From an uncultured Verrucomicrobiota bacterium (GTDB lineage Bacteria > Verrucomicrobiota > Kiritimatiellia > RFP12 > UBA1067), in assembly GCA_945947925.1 (NCBI GenBank), contig CAMEZU010000036.1, forward strand, positions 1 through 11,711: 11,711 bases of DNA, read 5' to 3'. The notes beneath the pieces are model-generated. The model made no database searches, was not told the origin of the DNA, and saw nothing but the letters and a program-made list of their open reading frames with translations. How positions within the stretch are numbered: position 1 is the stretch's first letter; every line of letters starts with the position of its first letter. A program made the translations under genes and the position numbers. Below, one piece after another: positions 1 to 7,188 of the stretch.

Positions 1-2127
1 TACTGGGGCGAGCCGCGCTTCGACTTCAAGGACATGACGTTCACCTGGAAGGACGGCGAGATGTCTGCGACGAACCTCGTCATCGGCATTTTCAACGACA
101 TCTACTATGACGGCACGGGCAAGCTTGTCCTCGACCTGACAATCACGGATCAGGCCAACGGCGATACGGTCGTCACGAACGGCAAGTACGTGCTGACCGT
201 GACGGACGACGAGAAGCAGAAGCCCGGCCGCGCGGCGTTTGTCGGTGCCGATCCCTTTTTCGGCAAAAAGCTGACGGTCTATGCGAAGCCTTCGACGGGT
301 GCGCTGGTCCGCCTCGGGCGCCTCGAGGCGTATGATGGCCGTGTCACGATCGCCGTGAAGGCGTCGGACAAGACGGTGACGCTGACGGGCGAGGAGAACG
401 AGGACTTCGAGCCGGTGGACGCCTCTTCCGGCCTGCAGACCTGGGCGAACCGTGACCATGACGAGAAGGCGATTCGCGTGACGGATCTTCCGGCGGCGGG
501 CCGCACGGTCAAGCTGACGCTGTCCAAGGTTCCGTCGTCGGCCTATGCCCCGCTGACGGCTTCGAATGCGGTGACGATCGTTTCTGTCGCCGAGAACGCG
601 CCCGAGTTCGAGACGCCTGCCAAATCGCTGACGGCCTATCGCTATGTCAATGTCTCCGCAACCTACCCGTTGCGCGAGGCTCCGGCCGACGCGGCGAGGG
701 TTTCCTTCACGAAGCTCATGGGAACGCTCCCGGCCGGACTCAAGGTGTCCTATGACGCTGAGGCGAACGCGATGAAGCTGGCGGGCTCTCCGACGGCGAA
801 GGCGGGCGTCTACACGGTCGTCTACCAGGTCAAGGAGGGAACTCTCGCGGGGCTCACGAAGGAGCTGTCGATCACGATTGTCGACCCGACTGACGTGAAG
901 GGGGCTCCCGAGACGGCGAATGCTTCGGTTGCGACGGCGCGCACGCTCAAGGACCTGCCGGTCGTCTGCGAAGACCACGGCCTTGTCGGCACGTTGCAGC
1001 TGACGATTCCGGCCAAGGGCAACATGAGCGCGAAGTACAGCTGCGCGAAGGGGACGATTCCCTTTACGACGAAGAGCTGGTCCGCATTCGATCCCGCGTC
1101 GAAGGCGCTGACGGCGAGCCTGACTTCGACGAAGGCGGGTTATGCGCTGGCGGTGATTGCGAAGGCAGACGGCCGCGTCGAGATTTCGCTGGTCGATCCG
1201 ACCCATCCCGACGAGGAGCTGACGATCACCTCAAACGGTTCCGTCTGGAGCGCGAAGAATCCGGCGACGGCCTGGAAGGGGTACTACACGGCGGCTTTGG
1301 TGGCCACTGACACGGTCGAGGAGCGCGAAGGTGTCGCGCCGCGCGGCTACGGCTACCTGACGCTGAAGATGGACACGACCTCGGCACTGAACGCGGGCAA
1401 AATGACCTGGGCGGGCGCACTTCCGAACGGCACGGCGATTTCGGGCTCGTCGGTCATTTCCATCGACGCGGAGAAACGCGCGCTCGTGCCGATCTTCAAG
1501 GCGTCCTCGACCGACGTGTTCGGCATTCTGCCGGCCGTGGATGCGAATGCCGTCGCCGAGGAAAATCGTGCGAGCATCAAGCCCATTGAAGACGTGAAGA
1601 CGGTCTGGACCCATACCGACCGCAGGCCTGCGGCGAGCTTCGAGGCGAACTTCAAGATCTACGGCGGTTACTATGACAAGAACGAACACCTCGGCGGCTG
1701 CTGTGAGGAGCAGTACCAGACGACGAACCTTCTTCTGAAGTTCGACACGTCGAAGCTCGCGGGCTGGACGGCGGCGGGCTCGCCCGGTGAGGACGTCGAG
1801 GCGTTTGTCGAGGTCGGGGACTCGACGATCAAGCTTGAGAGCGGTTATCCCTCCGGCATGAGCATTGCGCTGACAAAGACGACCGGACTCGTGTCCGGCA
1901 AGGTGCGGATTCCTGTCGGCGAGTCCGGCAAAACGGTTTCCGCGTCCTGGAAGGGCGTTATCATCACCGGTTGGGGCGACGGCTGTGGCTGTGGCGAGAC
2001 GCCGGTCACGCTTCCGTTCATGGTCGGTGCCTATGTGTTTTCGGATTCGTTCAAGGACGAGGCGGGCAAGACGGTGTACATCAAGCGCGGCAGCACGGTT
2101 GAGGCTCAGGTGCCGTCGGTCTACTAA
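1..2127 (+). CDS. Large secreted beta-rich protein with putative Ig-like domain, 5'-truncated
   Basis: The frame is open from base 1, so the true start lies upstream; the ATG at base 34 is probably internal. About 708 residues are visible, ending at TAA 2125-2127. The protein is rich in Thr, Ala, Gly and Val and alternates short beta-strand-like stretches, as exported surface proteins do. A putative-Ig (He_PIG-like) pattern lies at about 706-880, with LPAGLKVSYD followed by LAGSPTAKAGVYTVVY. From about 955 to the end it carries beta modules shared with the genes at 2140 and 7189: a degenerate copy, then GYGYLTLKMD, then TGLVSGKVRI. Cysteine clusters GGCCEE (near 1699) and GCGCGE (near 1984) are unusual for such a protein and could be disulfide or metal sites. 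The Ig-like call rests on pattern resemblance. Biochemical function is unknown; a surface or adhesive structural role is inferred. No signal peptide can be seen because the N-terminus is missing. Confidence 0.9.
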   Translation, partial: YWGEPRFDFKDMTFTWKDGEMSATNLVIGIFNDIYYDGTGKLVLDLTITDQANGDTVVTNGKYVLTVTDDEKQKPGRAAFVGADPFFGKKLTVYAKPSTGALVRLGRLEAYDGRVTIAVKASDKTVTLTGEENEDFEPVDASSGLQTWANRDHDEKAIRVTDLPAAGRTVKLTLSKVPSSAYAPLTASNAVTIVSVAENAPEFETPAKSLTAYRYVNVSATYPLREAPADAARVSFTKLMGTLPAGLKVSYDAEANAMKLAGSPTAKAGVYTVVYQVKEGTLAGLTKELSITIVDPTDVKGAPETANASVATARTLKDLPVVCEDHGLVGTLQLTIPAKGNMSAKYSCAKGTIPFTTKSWSAFDPASKALTASLTSTKAGYALAVIAKADGRVEISLVDPTHPDEELTITSNGSVWSAKNPATAWKGYYTAALVATDTVEEREGVAPRGYGYLTLKMDTTSALNAGKMTWAGALPNGTAISGSSVISIDAEKRALVPIFKASSTDVFGILPAVDANAVAEENRASIKPIEDVKTVWTHTDRRPAASFEANFKIYGGYYDKNEHLGGCCEEQYQTTNLLLKFDTSKLAGWTAAGSPGEDVEAFVEVGDSTIKLESGYPSGMSIALTKTTGLVSGKVRIPVGESGKTVSASWKGVIITGWGDGCGCGETPVTLPFMVGAYVFSDSFKDEAGKTVYIKRGSTVEAQVPSVY
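955..2043 (+). other. Shared C-terminal beta modules of the first protein
   Basis: Protein-level modules, not DNA repeats. A degenerate copy lies at about 955-1218 (GTLQLTIPAKG, then IPFTTKSW). A clearer copy at about 1276-1533 has GYGYLTLKMD, GALPNGT and LVPIFKASSTDVFGIL. The terminal copy at about 1720-2043 has TTGLVSGKVRI, GKTVSASWKGV and FMVGAYVF. Equivalent motifs occur in the same order near the ends of the proteins at 2140-6264 and 7189-9708. They resemble the FTGKL and TGLxSGxF beta motifs I recall from secreted Verrucomicrobiota proteins; this is memory and was not checked against any database. Confidence 0.6.
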
Positions 2128-2132
2128 GGGAG
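2126..2132 (+). promoter_or_regulatory. Ribosome binding site for the Calx-beta protein gene
   Basis: AAGGGAG overlaps the TAA stop of the preceding gene and lies 7 bases before the ATG at 2140. This supports ATG 2140 over the in-frame ATG at 2146, which would leave a 13-base spacer. The overlap with the upstream stop suggests translational coupling of the two large secreted proteins. Confidence 0.7.
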
Positions 2133-2139
2133 AAAGAAG

Positions 2140-5100
2140 ATGACGATGAAGCAGGGGTGCGTTTTCGCATCGGCCGTCCTGGCGGCAGGGCTCCTCGGAG
2201 CTGCGCCGAAGGGCAGTTGCGAAAGCGAGGCCATCTCGATTTCGGGGCAGGCGACGTTTACGCTTGGCTCCGAGTATGTGGACGGCGTCAAGCAGGACTG
2301 GGGCGCCTGTTATTACAAGGCCACGCTCAGGCGCGGCATGGCCTATACGGTCTACACGTCGGGCATAACGACGAACATGACTGTCCGACTTGACGACCTC
2401 TATCCTGCCGAATCGACGAAGGAGTCGCAGGTTGAACCCGGCGCCGGCTTCGAGGAGGTTGACGAGCGCGACGGCAACCAGCGTTACGTCATGTCGGCGG
2501 ACGAGTGGTACATCGACGACGAAGATCCCTCCGAAAGCGATCCGACCAGCTGGACGTACTACTTCCGTCTGCGCGGCACGATCGGTGAGGCGGGCACGAT
2601 CACGTTCGTCCAAGGCGTGAGTATTCCGATGGGACGCTCCCAGAACCAGTACTCGATCTCTCCCTCGACGACGGCCCAGACCGTTTCGGGGCGCAAGCTC
2701 GAGATCAATGGCGAGTATTACTTCCGGGCTCGTCTGCAGGCCGGCCGTCTCTATCATTTCGCGACGACTCAGGCGACCGAGACGATGCCGCTCGGCATCA
2801 CGATCGAGCCGTATGGCGACGAAGCCGACCTTGAGGTGGCGCTGATCGTCGATGACCCGGTTTACAATGACCAGAACGACAGCGGCGTTTACATTGTTCC
2901 CCGGGAGACGGGCACCTATTCGATCGTCGTGACGGCCCCGTCGTCCGAAGACGACCAGAAGCCGTTCGGGCTGACTCACGTCCTCTACGCGAAACGCGAC
3001 ATCGCCGACCATCCGTTCGTCGAGCTCAACGCCGCGAACGGCTATACGGCCGACTTCAACGTCGGCAGCCTGATGGCGCCCGGATCGCCGTTCTACGACG
3101 AAATCATCGACGAGTGCCTCTTCCGCTTCACGGCGGCGAAGGGCGCACGCTACGTTGTCTCGGCCACGGGCGCCAAGACGAACCTCCTGATGCGCGTCTA
3201 CGACGCTAAGGGAACTATCCTCAAGGAGAATCTGACGGACGGCCTCGGCGGCTTTGATGTCCGCGCGGCCGTGAAGACGACTGCCGCCGGCGTCTACTAT
3301 GTCGGCGTGTGCCAGCGTCAGGATGATCCGATCTCGGTTCCCGCCTCCTACCAGCCGGTCACGATCCGCCTGGAGGATGCGACGGCAACGGACGGACAGC
3401 CGGACGAATGGGATGCGGAAGATGACGTGCCGGCGGGTGCGACGCCGCTTTCGCCGTTGCCTGGACGTTCGTCCGAATCCCCAGTCGTGACGGATCCCGC
3501 AGGGACCGGCTGGCATCGCCTGGGCATGAGCGACTGGTGCGACACGTTCGTCATCGCGGCGCGCAAGGGCGTTACCTATCGTCTGATTGCGACGGTCGAG
3601 GATCCGTCGGCGACGGCGAACAACCTTATGGTCGACGTCTTCACGCTGAGCGGCACGACGGAACGCGCCGTCCCCGTGTCGGGCGGCATCGATCCCGAGT
3701 CGAAGACGCCGCTGACCTTCACGGCGACAGCGAACCAGGCCTATTATCTTCGCCTGTCGGTGGCCGAAGGCGAGGGTCTCGACTTCCCGAGTTACAAGCT
3801 TCATGCGTCCGCCTATCAGGAGGGCGCTGCGGCGCTCGGAATCCTGACCGTGAACACGCACGGTTCGGCGGCCGCGACCTGGACACTGGATGCCGAGACG
3901 GTCAAGTATCCGGGCGGTTCGTCCGTCCTGGTGAGCGGTTCGCACACCGTCAAGTTCGGCACGGTGGCCGGCTTCAAGGCGCCGTCCGTCCAGAAGGTGG
4001 ATGTCGTCTCGGGCAAGACGCCGACGGTCGTCGATGGTTACTACACCGACACGTTCGATTCGAAGGACGACCGGGCGGCGGGGGCGACGGCCTGGACGCT
4101 CAAGAACGTGCCGCTGACGATGACGCGCACGTTGTGGGCCGACGATCCGGAGGACAACTTCGCCTTTGCGAGCGCCGACGGCTGCTACTATGACTTCGCG
4201 CTCAAGGCGGCGGACTGCGACGCGGTGTTCTCGATCACCAACGCGCAGCTCGGCGTCCTCGCCGAGAACGTGACGAGCGTCTCGCGTCTCGTCGTCCCGA
4301 AGACGAGTCCGAAGACCTACCTCGTCGTGAAGCACGCCGAGAACGCGAAGTCGTTTGGCGGCTACGAGCTGACAGGTTCGTTCGCCAAAGTGGGCGCGAT
4401 CAGGTTCGCGAGGGATGCGATTAGCGTCAAGGAGAACGCGGCGAGCGTCGCGGTCACCGTGAACCGCACCGCCAAGGACGGCGTGGTGCGCGTCGAGTAC
4501 GGCACGGTCGCCGGCACAGCGAAGCCCGGCATCGATTACGTCCCGCAGACGGGCGTCCTCGAGTGGGCGGCGAACGACAACAAGGCGAAGGTGATCACGA
4601 TCGCCCTCATCCCCGACCTGGTCGAGGTCTACGAAGGCAACAAGACGTTCGGTCTCAAGATCCGTCCGATCGACGAGGCGGACCTGACGCCCGGCGAGTA
4701 CGAGGCCGCGATCGCCGGCCGCGACACCTGCCTGATCACGCTCACCGAGGCCTCGCGTCCCGGCACGACGGTCGCCTCGGCCTACGCCGCGAAGGCGCCG
4801 AAGCCGGCGACGGTGAGGACCGAGGCGGTCGCCCTCGAAACGGGCTCGTTCACCGCGCTCCTGCACGAGGACGGCTCGGCCCTGACGAACGGACTCCCCC
4901 GCCTCGCGTCCGTGACATTCACGGCCTCGACGGCGAACCCTGCGGCGCTTTCCGCGAAGGTGATGCTCGCCGGCAAGACCTACACGTTCGCCGGCAAGGG
5001 CTGGGACGAGGGCGTTGACGACGCGACGCTCCGCAAGGACCTCGAGCTCGTCCAGAGGGTCAACAACGTCACCTACACGAACGTCCTCTCGCTCACGGTC

Positions 5101-6264
5101 GCGAAGGGCCGGACGGACGATCCCGACGCCTGGCAGGTCGCAGGCGGCGAGGTGGAGCTCACGATGAACGTGCCGGACGCGAACAACAAGGGCGTCCAGG
5201 AGGAGATCCGCTACACGGGCGAGCTCTTCCGCAACAACGCGAAGATCCAGGACTACCTGATGGCTGTGACGAACTTCACCGGCTATTATACGATTGCACT
5301 CGACCCGGGCTCGTTCACGTCCGAAGGCGTTCCCGCCGGCAACGGCTACCTGACGCTGACCGTCGACAACAAGGGAACGGTGAGGGTCGCCGGCATGCTG
5401 GCCGACGGCACGACCAGGCCGTCCCTCTCCGCGGCCGCCTGCGCGATCCGTCCCGACAAGAGCTCGGCCAACGGCTATGCGATGTACGTGCCGGTCTACC
5501 TCGCGAAGACCCCCGTCTGCTTTGGCGGCGTCCTGCGACTCTACGCCGTTGAGGATCCCGACCAGCCCAGCGGCGCGGCGACAAAGGTCGTCGTGGACGC
5601 GAGCCGTCCGCTCGTCTGGAACAACGACAATCCGGCGACGACCTACTACAACGAGGAGGGCTATCGTCTCGAGCCGGTCCCGTGCGGCGGCTGGTACGAT
5701 ACGGTCTTCAACCTGCAGACCTATTACCTCACGCATGCGCTCAGTGTGGGAGCGGCGGACATCTCCGAGTTCCCGACCGAGGCGCTGCCGGCCGGCTATG
5801 TCTATTCGACGGAGGCCGAGCCGAACGGCTTCGCCCTGGGCCTCGCAGGCAACAACGTGACGTATGAGAAGAAGAAGGTCGTTAAGAGCGGCATGCTGAC
5901 GGACCTCGCCGCGAGCTCGAATCCCTGCAACGTGGCCATCAAGGTCGCGCGGGCGACCGGCCTCGTCACCGGCTCCTGCTCGCTCTGGAGCGTGAGCGAG
6001 GACGGTCTCAGGCAGAAGGAGATGACGGGACTCAAGGTCTTCGGCGTGATGGTCCAGGCGCGCGATCCCTTTGCGACGCTGACGGACGAGATCATCGCCC
6101 CCGGTTTCGTGACGCAGTCCGTCAGACTGACGGACTACAACGAGACGACCAATCGGACCACGACCCGTCGCTGGACGTTCTCAGCGCCGTTCAACGTCGT
6201 CGGCGAGAATCTCGGCGACATCGACTGGTGGGCGGACGATTGGGGTGATGAATTCGGAGAATGA
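2140..6264 (+). CDS. Exported Calx-beta/PPC-like multidomain surface protein
   Basis: The product has 1374 residues. Residues 1-22 look like a Sec signal peptide: MTMKQG, then a hydrophobic core ending LLGAA. Several PPC-like beta domains follow, at about 55-160, 190-285, 325-392, 465-545 and 637-750; typical motifs are LFRFTAAKGARYVV and GVYYVGV. A PEGA-like stretch lies near 566-634. A Calx-beta domain at about 753-868 has KENA (E765), GIDY (D799) and PDLVEVYEGNKTF (D826, E829, E832), matching the acidic calcium-site pattern of that family. The C-terminal third carries modules shared with its operon neighbours (GYYTIAL, GNGYLTLTVD, PVYLAK, ATGLVTGSC). The tail is acidic and Trp-rich (DWWADDWGDEFGE). 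No catalytic motif, membrane anchor or sorting signal was recognised. It is probably a calcium-binding structural or adhesive cell-surface protein; that role is inferred. Leucine codon choice shifts towards CTC in the second half. Confidence 0.88.
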   Translation: MTMKQGCVFASAVLAAGLLGAAPKGSCESEAISISGQATFTLGSEYVDGVKQDWGACYYKATLRRGMAYTVYTSGITTNMTVRLDDLYPAESTKESQVEPGAGFEEVDERDGNQRYVMSADEWYIDDEDPSESDPTSWTYYFRLRGTIGEAGTITFVQGVSIPMGRSQNQYSISPSTTAQTVSGRKLEINGEYYFRARLQAGRLYHFATTQATETMPLGITIEPYGDEADLEVALIVDDPVYNDQNDSGVYIVPRETGTYSIVVTAPSSEDDQKPFGLTHVLYAKRDIADHPFVELNAANGYTADFNVGSLMAPGSPFYDEIIDECLFRFTAAKGARYVVSATGAKTNLLMRVYDAKGTILKENLTDGLGGFDVRAAVKTTAAGVYYVGVCQRQDDPISVPASYQPVTIRLEDATATDGQPDEWDAEDDVPAGATPLSPLPGRSSESPVVTDPAGTGWHRLGMSDWCDTFVIAARKGVTYRLIATVEDPSATANNLMVDVFTLSGTTERAVPVSGGIDPESKTPLTFTATANQAYYLRLSVAEGEGLDFPSYKLHASAYQEGAAALGILTVNTHGSAAATWTLDAETVKYPGGSSVLVSGSHTVKFGTVAGFKAPSVQKVDVVSGKTPTVVDGYYTDTFDSKDDRAAGATAWTLKNVPLTMTRTLWADDPEDNFAFASADGCYYDFALKAADCDAVFSITNAQLGVLAENVTSVSRLVVPKTSPKTYLVVKHAENAKSFGGYELTGSFAKVGAIRFARDAISVKENAASVAVTVNRTAKDGVVRVEYGTVAGTAKPGIDYVPQTGVLEWAANDNKAKVITIALIPDLVEVYEGNKTFGLKIRPIDEADLTPGEYEAAIAGRDTCLITLTEASRPGTTVASAYAAKAPKPATVRTEAVALETGSFTALLHEDGSALTNGLPRLASVTFTASTANPAALSAKVMLAGKTYTFAGKGWDEGVDDATLRKDLELVQRVNNVTYTNVLSLTVAKGRTDDPDAWQVAGGEVELTMNVPDANNKGVQEEIRYTGELFRNNAKIQDYLMAVTNFTGYYTIALDPGSFTSEGVPAGNGYLTLTVDNKGTVRVAGMLADGTTRPSLSAAACAIRPDKSSANGYAMYVPVYLAKTPVCFGGVLRLYAVEDPDQPSGAATKVVVDASRPLVWNNDNPATTYYNEEGYRLEPVPCGGWYDTVFNLQTYYLTHALSVGAADISEFPTEALPAGYVYSTEAEPNGFALGLAGNNVTYEKKKVVKSGMLTDLAASSNPCNVAIKVARATGLVTGSCSLWSVSEDGLRQKEMTGLKVFGVMVQARDPFATLTDEIIAPGFVTQSVRLTDYNETTNRTTTRRWTFSAPFNVVGENLGDIDWWADDWGDEFGE
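4396..4743 (+). other. Calx-beta domain
   Basis: Residues about 753-868 of the 1374-residue protein. The order of motifs (FARDAISVKENAASVAVTV, then GTAKPGIDYVPQTGVLEW, then IPDLVEVYEGNKTFGLKI) fits the Calx-beta family, a calcium-binding beta-sandwich found in bacterial adhesins and in sodium-calcium exchangers. The main acidic positions are kept. Of the domains in this window outside the kinase, this is the most confident assignment. Confidence 0.85.
4846..6069 (+). other. Shared C-terminal beta modules of the Calx-beta protein
   Basis: A degenerate copy at about 4846-5139 has KVMLAGKTYTFAGKGW. A clear copy at about 5278-5550 has GYYTIAL, GNGYLTLTVDNKG, ADGT and VPVYLAKTPVCFGGVL. A linker with VWNNDNPATTYY follows; the first protein has the similar VWSAKNPATAWKGYY. 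The terminal copy at about 5812-6069 has VAIKVARATGLVTGS and LKVFGVMVQA. Same order as in the first protein. Confidence 0.6.
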
Positions 6265-7175
6265 GGGAGATGAATCATAAATCACTCGTTATCGGTTGTG
6301 CCTGCAGTGTGGCCGTCCTGGCCGTTGTCGCCGTTTGCTTTTCCAGCCGTTCGCGCCGAATCGCCGTCGAATCCGACGCTGAAGTCGTGTCGGTCGAACA
6401 GGATGCCGGCACGAAGGCCGCGACGAAGAAGGCGCCGGCCCGCAAGCCGGCGCATCGCACGCGCAACGAGGAGAAGAAGCCGACGTTCCAGCTGTCGGAA
6501 GCGGACGGTCTCGGGCTCTCCGAGTCGCAGCGCCAGCTGATCGAGGAGATCCGCAAGGCGATTGACGCGGATGACATCAAGAAACTCATCGTCTTCATCC
6601 GCAAGCTTCAGGCCTCCGAAGAATGGCCGGACGGCATTCCGCTCTCGGTCCGCAAGGCGGCGATTGAAGCCCTGGCCTGGTCGGGACTCGAGGGCCTGCC
6701 CTCGATGGTCGGCTTCCTCGCGGACAGCGATCCGGACATCCTGGAAACGGCGATCGACGCCTTTGACGACGGCTTCCAGGAGGCGAACGGCGACCGTGAG
6801 CTTTCGTCGCTTCTCGTCACCGCCTGCCAGGCCGTGACCGACGGGGAGGCGATCGAGACCTTCCTGATGGAGCTCGACAACATGCGCAACTCCGTTGCGA
6901 TCGAGACGGTCAAGCAAATCGCCCAGACCGGTTCTTCCGCCGCTCAGGCCGCGCTCAAGGAGGCGATCGAAGACCGCTTCGGCGAGGGCGTGACCGTCGA
7001 GACGCTTGACCAGTGGTACAACGACCCGTCCGGCGAAAACCGCGACGCGCCCGAGGACGAGGACATGTACGGGCCGGACACGGACGATGACGACGCGCCC
7101 GAGGTCGAGGAGCCCGAAGAGGACGAACCGATGGCGACGCCGGAGGATTCGTCTCAACCCGTCATGACCACCTGA
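6261..7175 (+). CDS. Membrane-anchored HEAT-like protein with acidic tail
   Basis: The product has 304 residues. One hydrophobic segment at residues 9-27 (VIGCACSVAVLAVVAVCF) is an uncleaved anchor or signal peptide, followed by RSRR. Residues 51-73 are strongly basic and Ala/Pro-rich (KKAPARKPAHRTRNEEKK). Residues about 85-255 are amphipathic helices that read like HEAT or armadillo repeats (RKAAIEALAWSGLEGLPSMV, then LADSDPDILETAIDAF). Residues 262-295 form an acidic tail dominated by Asp and Glu. ATG 6261 overlaps the previous stop (ATGA). A second in-frame ATG at 6270 is equally plausible, because GGAG at 6256-6259 lies 10 bases before it but only 1 base before 6261. No catalytic motif is visible. 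A scaffold or docking role at the membrane face, serving the surface proteins or the kinase of the same operon, is inferred. Confidence 0.85.
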   Translation: MREMNHKSLVIGCACSVAVLAVVAVCFSSRSRRIAVESDAEVVSVEQDAGTKAATKKAPARKPAHRTRNEEKKPTFQLSEADGLGLSESQRQLIEEIRKAIDADDIKKLIVFIRKLQASEEWPDGIPLSVRKAAIEALAWSGLEGLPSMVGFLADSDPDILETAIDAFDDGFQEANGDRELSSLLVTACQAVTDGEAIETFLMELDNMRNSVAIETVKQIAQTGSSAAQAALKEAIEDRFGEGVTVETLDQWYNDPSGENRDAPEDEDMYGPDTDDDDAPEVEEPEEDEPMATPEDSSQPVMTT

Positions 7176-7188
7176 CAGATGTAAGGCT

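Noticed and set aside
2125..2140. Genes 1 and 2 as one gene broken by a stop
   Set aside because: Gene 2 has its own ribosome site and signal peptide, and gene 1 already ends with a full set of C-terminal modules.
2140..2220. Lipoprotein signal in the Calx-beta protein (cysteine at residue 27)
   Set aside because: The residues before it are PKGS, which does not fit a lipobox; an ordinary signal peptide ending near GAA fits better.
3537..4193. A 218-codon open frame on the + strand
   Set aside because: Lies wholly inside the Calx-beta protein gene in another frame and gives an Arg/Gly-rich translation without domains.
1231..5736. A 1501-codon open frame on the - strand
   Set aside because: It is in register with the + strand genes and is open only because those genes avoid TTA, CTA and TCA codons. 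Its translation is Arg/Asp/Val-rich with no domain, and it spans a gene boundary.
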